Shown here piece by piece: positions 16,345 to 26,021 of a stretch of DNA of 64,000 nucleotides; positions within the stretch are counted from its first letter, which is position 1, and the number at the start of each line of letters is the position of its first letter. The notes beneath the pieces are model-generated. The model had not been told where the DNA came from. It ran no database searches and was given only the letters and a program-made list of their open reading frames with translations. Source of the DNA: Saprospiraceae bacterium. GTDB taxonomy: Bacteria; Bacteroidota; Bacteroidia; Chitinophagales; Saprospiraceae. The DNA is taken from positions 372,001 to 436,000 of the forward strand of contig JADJOB010000001.1 in NCBI GenBank assembly GCA_016714025.1. The letters are read 5' to 3'. The position numbers were made by a program, and so were the translations under genes.

Positions 16345-18696
16345 TTAATTGGCGCCTTTTCCCTTTTTTTCCAACTGCATTGGATTGGAGGTTCCGCGTC
16401 GGCCTCCTCTGCGTGGTTCCCGCTTGGCTTTAAAGATTTCAAACCTGCTGGGTGTTTCTGCAACATTCCATTGGTTATTGGTTATATCGATGTCGGCAGT
16501 TTCTTTGAAAGGATCTAATTGTATGGATTTTACCACCTTGTTCCGAATGAAGGTTTTGACAATTTTATATTCGTTTTTTCTCCAGATCTGCACATCCAAT
16601 CGTTCATCCTGATAGGTTCCATCTGTATAATTCCATCTTAAAATAATCGGCATTACCATACCCCCTTTATTTGAGAATTGCACTTCATATAAGTAGGTAC
16701 TGTCTCCTCCTTTTTGTAATTCTTCCGGAGCCAATTGTGCCTGAATGCGAACGCGCTTTTTTTCTTCTGCCTGGTTGTAGTGGTAATAAAAATCGCGAAG
16801 GCTGGTATCCTGATCCACTAAAAATGACATTCCTGAAGTTCTGTTTATATATTTCGACAGTGATTCTGTAGGCTCATCTGCTTGCATGTAATAATTGAGC
16901 TGTGTCATTGGAACGGCTTCATTGGTTAGTTTGACATGAACCGAATCAATTGATAAATCAACCGGTTCGATATCGTAAAACCAGGCGCGCCAATACCAAT
17001 CCAGATCGGTACCGGAAGCGTCTTCCATTGTTCTAAAAAAATCGGCCGGAGTTGGATGGTGAAAAGCCCAGCGACGTGCATATTCCTTAAAGGCGTAATC
17101 AAATAACTCACGACCCAAAATGGTTTCCCGTAAAATATTGAGTCCGGCTGCTGTTTTTGCATAAGCATTCGAACCAAATTGCACCAGGTTTTCACTGTTT
17201 GTCATGATGGGTTCCAGCTGATCTTTTGGCAAACGCATGTAATCTGCAATTCGCGAAGGATTGCCCCGGTCTGTTGGGTAATTGTTGTCAAATGCTTCCT
17301 GAGTAAGGGTTTGAACAAAAGTATTCAGTCCCTCATCCATCCAGGTCCATTGCCTTTCATCGCTGTTGATGATCATTGGAAAAAAATTATGACCTACTTC
17401 ATGGATAATAACTCCGATCATTCCGTACTTGGTTCCTTCAGAATAAGTACCGTCTTTTTCAGCTCTTCCAAAATTAAAACAAATCATAGGATACTCCATT
17501 CCATTGGAAGCTTCTACAGAAATTGCAACCGGATAGGTATACGGAATTGTAAATTTGGAATAGGTTTTTATGGTATGTGCAACTGTTTTAGTTGAATAGC
17601 GTCTGTACAATGGATAGGCTTCTTTAGCATAATAACTCATGCACATGACTTTGTTGGATCCTACTTGAATTGGCATCGCATCCCAAACAAATTTTCTCGA
17701 ACTGCCCCATGCAAAGTCTCTTACATTTTCTGCTTTATAAATCCAGGTTTTTGTTTTGCCTGATTTGTTTTTTTCAGCTTGTACGGCTTCTTCCAGGGTA
17801 ACCACTTCAACCACATCGTTTGCTTGTTGAGCGGATTCCCAACGTCTATACTGCGCTGGACTTAAAACATCTTTATAATTTTGACATTGTCCGGTAGCTG
17901 CTATCACATGATCGGAAGGGACTGTCAGTTGAACCTTATAATTTCCAAATGCAAGCGCAAATTCTGCTCTTCCTGTAAATTGTTTGTTTTGCCATCCCTG
18001 AAAATCTGAATACACACACATTCTAGGGAACCATTGCGACATGGTAAACAAGTGGTTTCCATCTTCCGGAAAATACTCTAAACCTCCGCGTCCTCCCATT
18101 GTCATGCGATCTGGAATTTTATAATTCCATTGCACAAAGATTTTAAAAGACTTGCCGGGAAGGAGCGCTTTATTCAAATCTACCCGCATCATGGTGTGAT
18201 TGATGGTATAGGCCAAAGGGCGGCCACTGCCTTCTTTCACAGATTCAATATTCACACCGTAGCCAGTTGTCATCGGTCTGCGGTCGAGATTATCTATATC
18301 ATTTTGTGTGACGCGTTCATCGGTTTTGCTGTCATAGGATTCATAATTGTTGGGAGATTTTGGACTGTGTTCATTTTCATCAAGCTGTAACCAGAGGTAG
18401 TATAATTTATCTGGTGAATTATTATAATATGTAATCCATTCACTACCATATAATTTAGTATTCTCCTCGTCCAATCTGGCCTGGATGTCGTAGTCCGCCC
18501 GCATTTGCCAATACTCCGAGCCTGGAGCACCTGAAGCTGTCCGATATCCATTAGGATCCGGTAATATGATCCCTAATTGTTCGAATCGATTGCCGTGATT
18601 TGAAGTAGGATTGTTGCGGATATTTTGAGACTGAAGAATCTGAACATAAGCCAGCAGTCCAATTAAAAGAAAAAGTGTCCGTTTCATTTTATTCAT
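16345..18696 (-). CDS. M1 family metallopeptidase (aminopeptidase), exported
   Basis: A gluzincin peptidase of about 783 residues. I place the start at ATG 18696 (MNKMKRTLFLLIG). The frame extends to a TTG at 18714, but the ATG or the ATG at 18687 gives a clean signal peptide (TLFLLIGLLAYVQILQSQ). The zinc site is HEVGH (His432) with the third ligand Glu about 455 in WMDEGLNTF. The N-terminal beta-saddle domain and the C-terminal helical region match large Bacteroidota M1 members. Lacks a recognisable T9SS tail, so likely periplasmic. Lies 4 bp after the HupE/UreJ-like gene, so it is cotranscribed. Confidence 0.9.
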   Translation of the reverse strand: MNKMKRTLFLLIGLLAYVQILQSQNIRNNPTSNHGNRFEQLGIILPDPNGYRTASGAPGSEYWQMRADYDIQARLDEENTKLYGSEWITYYNNSPDKLYYLWLQLDENEHSPKSPNNYESYDSKTDERVTQNDIDNLDRRPMTTGYGVNIESVKEGSGRPLAYTINHTMMRVDLNKALLPGKSFKIFVQWNYKIPDRMTMGGRGGLEYFPEDGNHLFTMSQWFPRMCVYSDFQGWQNKQFTGRAEFALAFGNYKVQLTVPSDHVIAATGQCQNYKDVLSPAQYRRWESAQQANDVVEVVTLEEAVQAEKNKSGKTKTWIYKAENVRDFAWGSSRKFVWDAMPIQVGSNKVMCMSYYAKEAYPLYRRYSTKTVAHTIKTYSKFTIPYTYPVAISVEASNGMEYPMICFNFGRAEKDGTYSEGTKYGMIGVIIHEVGHNFFPMIINSDERQWTWMDEGLNTFVQTLTQEAFDNNYPTDRGNPSRIADYMRLPKDQLEPIMTNSENLVQFGSNAYAKTAAGLNILRETILGRELFDYAFKEYARRWAFHHPTPADFFRTMEDASGTDLDWYWRAWFYDIEPVDLSIDSVHVKLTNEAVPMTQLNYYMQADEPTESLSKYINRTSGMSFLVDQDTSLRDFYYHYNQAEEKKRVRIQAQLAPEELQKGGDSTYLYEVQFSNKGGMVMPIILRWNYTDGTYQDERLDVQIWRKNEYKIVKTFIRNKVVKSIQLDPFKETADIDITNNQWNVAETPSRFEIFKAKREPRRGGRRGTSNPMQLEKKGKGAN

Positions 18697-18700
18697 ATTA

Positions 18701-19273
18701 TTAGATCCTTCCAAGGATAAGATAGATACTGACCAACAAAATTACGAAAGTTATCGTAGATAGAATTATTTTTTCAAATTGAATTGCAAAATGGTGGATA
18801 AAATAAGTAAAAGCCTGTACGACTACCAGGACTGCAATTTGTCCGATTTCCAATCCCAGATTAAAAGAAAACAGGGGAAAAAGCACCGATTCTTCTTTGC
18901 CCAGCATTGCCTTTAACAGAAACGAAAATCCCAATCCATGAATACAACCAAACAGCAAAGCGGTCCAATACCTGGCCTGAATGCTGGCCTGATTAATGGC
19001 CAACTCCCTGAAATTTATAAGGCAGGTTACAGCTATTGTTAAAGCAATTGCAATTTCTATCCATGAAGCTGGAATGGTCACCAAATCAAAAACGCTCAGT
19101 GCCAGTGTCAATGAATGTCCCAATGTAAACGCAGTGACCAGGATCAGGAGTTTTTTCCAATCGCTGAGTCTGAATAACAAACTCAGGCAGACAATGTAAA
19201 GAATGTGATCGTAAGCTTTTAGATCTAAAATATGTTGCAGTCCGGTTGAAAACCATAGCATGAATTCATTCAT
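18701..19273 (-). CDS. HupE/UreJ-like multi-pass membrane protein
   Basis: A 190-residue hydrophobic protein with about six transmembrane helices. The N-terminal motif MLWFSTGLQHILDLKAYDHILYIV and the later GHSLTLALS and FGCIHGLGFSFLL segments match the HupE/UreJ family. His residues in these motifs are typical of the metal (nickel/cobalt or copper)-linked members. It is followed by the M1 peptidase and divergent from the DUF6702-like gene 38 bp away, a pairing common in Bacteroidota. The transported metal is unknown; nickel uptake would be speculation because no hydrogenase or urease genes are seen. Confidence 0.82.
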   Translation of the reverse strand: MNEFMLWFSTGLQHILDLKAYDHILYIVCLSLLFRLSDWKKLLILVTAFTLGHSLTLALSVFDLVTIPASWIEIAIALTIAVTCLINFRELAINQASIQARYWTALLFGCIHGLGFSFLLKAMLGKEESVLFPLFSFNLGLEIGQIAVLVVVQAFTYFIHHFAIQFEKIILSTITFVILLVSIYLILGRI

Positions 19274-19310
19274 CTCCCTTAACTTTATTCCGCAAATGTA
19301 AATTTTTCTA

Positions 19311-19811
19311 ATGTTGAACTTCCTAATTTTCTTAGTGCATAGCTTGAGTTTTACAAATTCTAATGTTCCATTGCATCCATTTTATCTCAGCGTCAGTGAG
19401 ATCAAGTACAATTCAGAAAGCAAGCACCTGGAATTAAGTGTGAAAATTTTTATTGATGATTTTGAGAATACCCTTCACAAAGTTACCGGTCAATCGATCA
19501 ATTTAACATTCCCAAAAGATCCTGGAGTCCGGGATCAACTGGTAGATGAATACATTCAAAAAAATTTAATTTTGACAATTAATGGAAAACCAATTGCCCT
19601 ACAATTTCTTGGACTTGAAAAAGAAGAAGAAGCCGTTTGGTGTTATTTTGAATCCGATGCATGCGAATTACCCAGTACAGTTCAAATAAAAAATACCCTG
19701 CTCTATCAAGCCCTGGAAGGACAGATTAACATCATGCATGTTACAGTAGGCAATCAACGCAAATCATTGAAGGTAGATCAACCGGAATTTGAAGCAGCGT
19801 TTCAATTTTAA
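19311..19811 (+). CDS. DUF6702-like exported protein
   Basis: A 166-residue protein with a hydrophobic leader (MLNFLIFLVHSLSF). The family signature HPFYLSVSEIKYN is followed by LELSVKIFIDDFENTL. This matches the DUF6702 small beta-rich exported family, usually encoded with HupE/UreJ-like and M1 peptidase genes. No activity is known. The start ATG at 19311 lies 38 bp from the divergent HupE/UreJ-like start, so both promoters share a very short control region. Confidence 0.78.
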   Translation: MLNFLIFLVHSLSFTNSNVPLHPFYLSVSEIKYNSESKHLELSVKIFIDDFENTLHKVTGQSINLTFPKDPGVRDQLVDEYIQKNLILTINGKPIALQFLGLEKEEEAVWCYFESDACELPSTVQIKNTLLYQALEGQINIMHVTVGNQRKSLKVDQPEFEAAFQF

Positions 19812-19960
19812 GGATTTGATTTTTTATCCAATTCCAAATTTTAAAATTTATTTGAGTATTCTGTTTTACAGATGAAATGCTTTGCTAAAATATCAGCTTA
19901 CATTAAACTTGAACAGAACGCATCCATAAAAAACTAAAACCCGTATTTAAATTATCGTAT

Positions 19961-22900
19961 TTACTGCACCACTAATTTCCTCGTTACAATTTTATTATTC
20001 TGAATAATCTGCACAAAATAGCTGCCGGCTTCCAAATTTTTTGGCGACCAGTTAATGGGCTGCCCGGATTTTCCAGGATTGCTGATGTCTGTAAACACGA
20101 TTTTTCCTTCGAGGGTTCTGATGTTTATCTGCACCGGATTTGATAATTGTGATTGAAATGCGATGTCAACATTTCCATGACTGGGGTTGGGTGTAATGCT
20201 CAACATTCCAGTGAGGTTTTCTTCATTGGTTTTTACCGGACCATTCAACACAAAATCGTATTGAAAGGCACCACCAAAATCAGGATTGAATGTTTTAATC
20301 GGAATCACGGTGTTGTTTACTTTACGCATGATGCGTGCGGATCCGGTTCCATACGTTGGAAAGTACCAGAAATTCAATCCATCATTTGAAACATCGTTTA
20401 CATATAAGGTATAACAACCGGGAGGTAACAACAACTCATCACGATAGGCTGTGACGGGTGCCATATTAGATCGTTCAATCACGATTTGACCCTGACTGTT
20501 TACTATTTTATAAGAATTATCCTGTGGGATGTTATTGGTTTTAAATTCAAACAAGATGGATCCGTTGTATCGATCAACCGGTTTAAACGCTACCCTTTTA
20601 ATATTATTAGAAAGATCTTCATCGCTTTGAGCATTCACTTCTAAAATAGCTGCTTCAAACAGGAAAATGCTGTCTGGACCCGGATTCCAAAAATCAGTTT
20701 GAGTCACAGGCAATTCAATGCGTTGTTCAGTAAGCGAACTCAATACTCCGCTCCAGGTATAAATTTCTTTGATTCGATTTTTTATACCGTATTCAATTTT
20801 AAGCGTACGAATTTCATCAGCCCCTGTATTGCGAATCGATACGGTTGGTAAATTACAAGATGGATTCAGGCGATCAAATTCTACCCGATTGCTCACAGGT
20901 CTTACGATTTCTTCTATGGATGCATCCAATTTGTGATTTAAAGGACCGTAGGAAACCAATTGACTCGACACCAAATAATTTGCCTGATCTAATTGCGGAG
21001 GCTCTAAACCATAATCCACATTAATTTCCTGACCACTGTTTACCAAATTACTGATATCAAAGTGAAAAGCTTCTGTTGGTGCGCCCGGACACCATCCGGC
21101 GCGATCAAAAATCCAGGTTCCTCCTTGTGGGTAGATTGGATTAAAGCCACATTCTTTCCAAACCGTAAATGGAAATTTTTTACTGCTGGCACCGTTGACC
21201 GTAACAAAATGCGCTCTGGGTGTAAACTCTCCATTTTGTTCGTGACCGGTAACAGAGAATCTCAATTTATAATTTTTAGCTGTTGGATGCAATCGCAACT
21301 TGCGCGCTTCAAATCGTTTGTTGCTTAATATTTCAGAAAAGTAACCCCGTTGAAACGGCCAAATATTTGCAATGTCCAATACATTGCGTTCCGGAATTCC
21401 TTTTATAAATAAAAATTTGATATCGATTTCTTCCTGATTTTCCCCTCCTAACTCCATCGATAACATGCATTTGCCTTTAAGGATGGGTGTAAAATCCGTT
21501 ACATCAAACTGAAATGTTTTTCCATCTTTTCCAAGATCCAGGTTATTTCCATAAGGTGTAACCAATGAAAGCAATTCAAACTTTGCAGGCGTGCGGAGAT
21601 AGTATTTTAAATTTTGAATATCAATTAAATCTTCCGGATCAATAAACGTAGTACCGTATGCATCTCCATTCTCGAGATAAATTTTGTCTTCTGCGGCTGC
21701 ATAGACATAAAAAGTAGAATCTAAAATCAAGTCATTATTAACTACTTTGTATTGGCGTACAGTCCGTGGACCATTCGGTATCGAATCCAGAACCGGAATG
21801 TCTGTAACCACTTGTCCGGTATAGACTCCCTGAACTAAAATCATATTGGGTCGCAAATTACTGTTTGTAAAATTCATGAGTAATTGATGACCCCTTTCTT
21901 GATTTCTGTTTAAGGAAACTGGGAGGGTTGCATGTTGCGGGCTAGCTGCTAAATCATTTATTAGAGCTCCTGTTGTTTCTTGAAACGGAAAATAAAATAC
22001 CAGATTGGAATAATTTGGATGGGATGGATCGATGCTTTTGTTTTTCCATTGATTGATTTGTATGGAATCCAATGTCTTATTCCAGATTGACAATTCGCGC
22101 ATGCGTCCGTTGTAAGGGATTCCATTGTTGGATGCATCGCCTATGGTTAAGGAATTCAATTGAATGGGATTTAATTTAGCAAGACCTGTGAGCCATAGAG
22201 TACCATTCTTGTAAATTTTCATTTCGCCGGTTACTGCATTCTTAGTGAAAGCCCAATGATTCCATTGTCCTTCGTAATCAGAAACAGCAGCTGCTTTTTC
22301 AATCCGATCATAACCTCCATTTTTAAAACCGCAATCAAAATAAATGCTTCCATTACTCCAGGGAAGATGGATGTTGAGTGCCCGTTGATTGTTTGCATTT
22401 ACTCCTTCCAGCACACTGTTGTTGTTTGGTTGAATGGGTGTTGCTCCGAATAACCAAAAGGATACGGTGAGTTCATTAGAAATGGCATTCAATTTACCGC
22501 CATCCAATTTACTGCTCAAACCATCCCAAACCAAGGACCGCTCCAATGCATTTGCGTGAGTTGATTGTTGGACATTGCCAACATAATGTGCAGCCAATTG
22601 AGGTGCAGTGGTGCTTGCTGGATTTGAATAACTTAAATCTACTAAGATCGAAGAAATACCATCCCAGTTGAAGGCATTGTAAAATTGAAAGTGTTGAATA
22701 CCCGATGGATTGAAATTGGTATCCTTAAAATAAACTTCTGAAAGTGATTCCTGATCTGGATTTGATATCGCATTTAATTTGGTATGTTTAAGGCGAATGC
22801 GAAAATTATCCAATTTTGATCCCGGTGCAACCACAAATAAATCCAATCCGGTAATTTTTCCGGCTTTCATTCCGCTGCTCAACAATTCGTTTGCTGTGAG

Positions 22901-23386
22901 CAGGTATTGCGCGCGGTAAACTCCATCGTTGGAATTAAAACTAATTGTATTATTGGTTCCATTTCCAATTGCAAATTTTTGTTCAGATACGGTTCCACTA
23001 TAGTTTACATTTTTTTGAAATGAATTATAGTAGGTGAATGTTGGAATCGTGGTATAGTAAAATTGCAATCCGTTAAACCCGGAAATCACATAATTTCCAA
23101 TCGTGGCTAAACTGCTATCTTGTTTGGTGCTATCGGTGATAAAGGTATTGCAGCTGTAATCCCATTCATAACAGCCCACACTGCCAACTCCTACCCTTGC
23201 GCCATGGCAACGCATGTTGTATTGCATGATAATTTTACGATAGGATTGTGTCGGATCATCGGGAAATTGGAATACCGCTCTACGGGTTGTACTGTCCCAG
23301 GTGAAGGTTTGGACGGTGACGGTATCCTGGGCGGCGAGGCTATTTAAGATTAAAAATAAGCTGAGGAATTGGAGTAGGTTTTTCAT
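19961..23386 (-). CDS. Peptide-N-glycosidase F-related secreted protein with LamG and T9SS domains
   Basis: The ORF extends to 23518, but ATG 23386 (MKNLLQFLSLFLILNSLAAQ) yields a clean signal peptide. I use this start, giving about 1141 residues. The first part (TFTWDSTTRRAVFQFPDD, KIIMQYNMRCHGAR, GCYEWDYSCNTFI) and the late segment (WKECGFNPIYPQGGTWIFD, GWCPGAPTEAFHFDISNLV) match PNGase F-related proteins. A LamG-like lectin domain (VWDGLSSKLDGGKLNAISNELTV region) is inserted between. The C-terminus (LTGMLSITPNPSHGNVDIAF onward, ending RKLVVQ) is a T9SS sorting domain. It probably deglycosylates or binds glycoproteins outside the cell; catalytic residues were not verified. Confidence 0.85.
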   Translation of the reverse strand: MKNLLQFLSLFLILNSLAAQDTVTVQTFTWDSTTRRAVFQFPDDPTQSYRKIIMQYNMRCHGARVGVGSVGCYEWDYSCNTFITDSTKQDSSLATIGNYVISGFNGLQFYYTTIPTFTYYNSFQKNVNYSGTVSEQKFAIGNGTNNTISFNSNDGVYRAQYLLTANELLSSGMKAGKITGLDLFVVAPGSKLDNFRIRLKHTKLNAISNPDQESLSEVYFKDTNFNPSGIQHFQFYNAFNWDGISSILVDLSYSNPASTTAPQLAAHYVGNVQQSTHANALERSLVWDGLSSKLDGGKLNAISNELTVSFWLFGATPIQPNNNSVLEGVNANNQRALNIHLPWSNGSIYFDCGFKNGGYDRIEKAAAVSDYEGQWNHWAFTKNAVTGEMKIYKNGTLWLTGLAKLNPIQLNSLTIGDASNNGIPYNGRMRELSIWNKTLDSIQINQWKNKSIDPSHPNYSNLVFYFPFQETTGALINDLAASPQHATLPVSLNRNQERGHQLLMNFTNSNLRPNMILVQGVYTGQVVTDIPVLDSIPNGPRTVRQYKVVNNDLILDSTFYVYAAAEDKIYLENGDAYGTTFIDPEDLIDIQNLKYYLRTPAKFELLSLVTPYGNNLDLGKDGKTFQFDVTDFTPILKGKCMLSMELGGENQEEIDIKFLFIKGIPERNVLDIANIWPFQRGYFSEILSNKRFEARKLRLHPTAKNYKLRFSVTGHEQNGEFTPRAHFVTVNGASSKKFPFTVWKECGFNPIYPQGGTWIFDRAGWCPGAPTEAFHFDISNLVNSGQEINVDYGLEPPQLDQANYLVSSQLVSYGPLNHKLDASIEEIVRPVSNRVEFDRLNPSCNLPTVSIRNTGADEIRTLKIEYGIKNRIKEIYTWSGVLSSLTEQRIELPVTQTDFWNPGPDSIFLFEAAILEVNAQSDEDLSNNIKRVAFKPVDRYNGSILFEFKTNNIPQDNSYKIVNSQGQIVIERSNMAPVTAYRDELLLPPGCYTLYVNDVSNDGLNFWYFPTYGTGSARIMRKVNNTVIPIKTFNPDFGGAFQYDFVLNGPVKTNEENLTGMLSITPNPSHGNVDIAFQSQLSNPVQINIRTLEGKIVFTDISNPGKSGQPINWSPKNLEAGSYFVQIIQNNKIVTRKLVVQ

Positions 23387-23505
23387 ATGCAACATTGAAC
23401 TGGTAAAATTAAGGCAATTCAGAAGGTTCAACGGATAAATTTTAAACATGCATGCGTTGGTGGACTGATAGGTAAGAGTTGCAATGAATGGAAAATGTAA
23501 GAAAT

Positions 23506-23623
23506 GCCACGAATGCACGAATGGAAGACGAATGGAAGATGCGAAGTGTAAAATTCATTCGTCCTTAATTCGTGCATTCGTGGCGATTCCTCTTCATTCG
23601 TCCTTAATTCGTGCATTCGTGGC
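23506..23623. repeat. ATTCGTGCATTCGTGGC repeat cluster
   Basis: Two exact 31-bp direct copies lie at 23554-23584 and 23593-23623 (39-bp period), each ending ATTCGTGCATTCGTGGC. An inverted copy of 17 bp sits at 23506-23522. Together they can form a hairpin. The cluster lies between groEL and the PNGase-F-related gene. It encodes nothing plausible: a minus-strand ORF over it merely reads the repeat twice. Confidence 0.8.
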
Positions 23624-23655
23624 AATCCAAAAAATATTGATTATACCTACAAATT

Positions 23656-23688
23656 AAAAAAGTCCTGTTTTTTAGGCAGGACTTTTTT
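23656..23688 (-). terminator. Intrinsic terminator of groESL
   Basis: Perfect 12-bp arms, AAAAAAGTCCTG (23656-23667) and CAGGACTTTTTT (23677-23688), flank a 9-base loop. Being A/T-rich on both ends, it can terminate on either strand. It lies 25 bp after the groEL stop codon. Confidence 0.85.
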
Positions 23689-23712
23689 CAGTAGTATAGT
23701 TTAAAACGGTTC

Positions 23713-25350
23713 TTACATCATACCGTCCATTCCACCGCCGTGGTGGTGATGGCCGCCTCCGCCTTTGTCCTCTTTTGGTTTGTCGTTTACAACGCATTCC
23801 GTCATAAGGATCATTCCAGCAATAGACGCTGCTTTTTCCAAAGCGATACGGGTTACTTTTGTTGGATCGATTACACCGGCTTTCTTTAAATCTTCGTATT
23901 CACCAGTTCTTGCATTGAAGCCATAAGAGCCTTTCTTTGCAGCAACATTCATGTAAACAACAGATCCTTCAACACCTGCATTCTCAGCAATTACACGAAT
24001 TGGAGATTCGAGTGCTTTTTTAACGATCTCGATACCCAATGCTTCGTCCTCATTGACAGTACGGGTTCTGTTTAAAGATGGGATTGCTCTCACCAAAGCC
24101 ACGCCGCCTCCGGTTACGATACCTTCTTCAACAGCAGCACGGGTTGCATGCAATGCATCGTCTACACGATCTTTCTTTTCTTTCATTTCAACTTCCGTCG
24201 GAGCACCGATATTTAAAACTGCAACACCGCCAGCTAATTTAGCTAAACGCTCTTGTAATTTTTCTTTATCGTATTCAGATGTTGTTGTTTCGATTTGCGC
24301 TTTGATTTGGTTGATACGCGCTTCAATCATTTTCTTGGCACCCTTTCCTTTTACGATGGTAGTGTTGTCTTTATCGATGGAAATTTTTTCGCAGGTACCT
24401 AAGTTGTCCAACTCGGTGTTTTCAAGTTTGTATCCTTTTTCATCAGAGATTACAGTACCATTGGTTAAAATGGCAATGTCTTCCAACATGGCTTTGCGAC
24501 GATCTCCAAATCCTGGAGCTTTCACCGCAACCACTTTCAATCCACCGCGTAAACGGTTTACCACCAATACGCCCAATGCTTGTGAATCTACATCTTCGGC
24601 AATAATTAATAATGGTTTTCCAGTTTGAACTACTTTTTCAAGGATCGGTAACATTTCCTGCATGTTAGAGATCTTCTTATCGTAAATCAGGATCAGCGGA
24701 TTTTCATAATCAGCTGTCATGTTTTCTGCATTGGTAACAAAGTACGGACTTAAATAACCGCGATCAAATTGCATACCTTCAACAACATCAACTGTTGTTT
24801 CAGTTCCTTTTGCTTCTTCAACCGTGATGACTCCATTCACACCCACTTTTTTCATAGCGTTTGCGATCAGGTCTCCGATTTGTTCGTCGTTGTTTGCAGA
24901 GATCGAACCAACTTGTTTGATTTTACTAAAATCATTTCCGATTTGTTCGGATTGCTTTTGTAAATCATTGATAACTGTTGCTACGCCTTTGTCAATACCG
25001 CGTTTTAAATCCATTGGATTGGAACCTGCTGCAACGTATTTCATACCAGCAGCAACAATTGATTGCGCTAATACAGTTGCAGTCGTTGTACCATCACCAG
25101 CGAGGTCATTTGTTTTTGATGCTGCCTCTTTTAAAAGCTGCGCACCCATATTTTCAATTGGATCTTCCAATTCGATTTCTTTTGCAACGGTCACACCGTC
25201 TTTAGTTACCTGAGGTGCACCGAAGCTTTTTTGAATTACGACGTTACGTCCTTTTGGTCCAAGTGTTACTTTTACCGCATTTGCCATTTGATCGATGCCT
25301 GATTTTAATTTTTCACGGGCATCGGCATTAAAACTTATTTCTTTTGCCAT
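23713..25350 (-). CDS. groEL: Chaperonin GroEL
   Basis: A 545-residue 60-kDa chaperonin subunit forming the double-ring folding chamber with GroES. The conserved N-terminal ATP-site motif VTLGPKGRNVV and GDGTTTATVLAQS, the apical-domain segment GYLSPYFVTN, and the equatorial motif AAVEEGIVTGGGVALV are present. The C-terminal tail is unusual in including a His run (HHHHGGGMDGMM) in addition to the usual Gly/Met repeats. Four His in a row is a variant worth noting. It follows groES with a 33-bp gap. Confidence 0.98.
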   Translation of the reverse strand: MAKEISFNADAREKLKSGIDQMANAVKVTLGPKGRNVVIQKSFGAPQVTKDGVTVAKEIELEDPIENMGAQLLKEAASKTNDLAGDGTTTATVLAQSIVAAGMKYVAAGSNPMDLKRGIDKGVATVINDLQKQSEQIGNDFSKIKQVGSISANNDEQIGDLIANAMKKVGVNGVITVEEAKGTETTVDVVEGMQFDRGYLSPYFVTNAENMTADYENPLILIYDKKISNMQEMLPILEKVVQTGKPLLIIAEDVDSQALGVLVVNRLRGGLKVVAVKAPGFGDRRKAMLEDIAILTNGTVISDEKGYKLENTELDNLGTCEKISIDKDNTTIVKGKGAKKMIEARINQIKAQIETTTSEYDKEKLQERLAKLAGGVAVLNIGAPTEVEMKEKKDRVDDALHATRAAVEEGIVTGGGVALVRAIPSLNRTRTVNEDEALGIEIVKKALESPIRVIAENAGVEGSVVYMNVAAKKGSYGFNARTGEYEDLKKAGVIDPTKVTRIALEKAASIAGMILMTECVVNDKPKEDKGGGGHHHHGGGMDGMM

Positions 25351-25383
25351 ATCGTTTGCTATTTATTTAAAATGAATGAATGA

Positions 25384-25647
25384 TTAGATAATTACAAGAA
25401 TGTCGTCTTCGCGCATGATCAGATAATCATTGCCTTTGTATTGAAATTCCTGTCCGGCATACTTGCCGTACAATACCATATCGCCTTTGTGAACAGTCAT
25501 CATGTTGCCGTCCTTTCCCGGACCAACAGCAATAACTTCTCCACGAAGTGGTTTTTCTTTAGCGGTGTCTGGGATGATAATTCCCCCTTTAGTTTTTTCT
25601 TCAGCGGGAGCCGGTTTAATTACGACCCGGTCGTTGATTGGTTTCAT
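25384..25647 (-). CDS. groES: Co-chaperonin GroES
   Basis: An 87-residue co-chaperonin, slightly short for the family (95-100). It shows the start motif MKPINDRVVIKP, the mobile-loop region EEKTKGGIIIPDTAKEKP and the C-terminal VLYGKYAGQEFQYKGNDYLI strands. Transcribed with groEL on the minus strand, downstream of a long repeat-bearing upstream region. Confidence 0.97.
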   Translation of the reverse strand: MKPINDRVVIKPAPAEEKTKGGIIIPDTAKEKPLRGEVIAVGPGKDGNMMTVHKGDMVLYGKYAGQEFQYKGNDYLIMREDDILVII

Positions 25648-26021
25648 ATGAATCTATTTTTATTAAGTGAATTAAAAATTTGCGAATTACACTACTGCCG
25701 TATCATAGATTATGCCATCCCAATAAAAAACACGTTTTGGCAGGGTTTTATGTCAAAATCCAACGGATTTGCATTAAAATCTGACAAAACCAGGGACAAA
25801 TTGACATGATTTTGCAAAAAACGGCCTGCGTTTTACTCAAAATGCATCAAAAATCTAAAAAATGAGGCTTTTTTATTAAAAATGCCCTATGACACCTGTG
25901 TCAATGTGTATGTGGTTGATAATCTGGAAGATAGGAATAATTGGGTGATTTTTTTTATATGGAGGAATGTTTTTGATTTGGAGATGAGGGAGGTTGGTGG
26001 TTGTGAAATAAGGAGCTTTTT

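Noticed and set aside
23428..23625. 65-codon ORF over the ATTCGTGC repeat
   Set aside because: It repeats MHELRTNE because the DNA is a direct repeat.
25700..25730. Sigma-54 promoter before groES
   Set aside because: TGGCATAATCTATGA lacks a good -12 TTGC, so I did not annotate it as a promoter.
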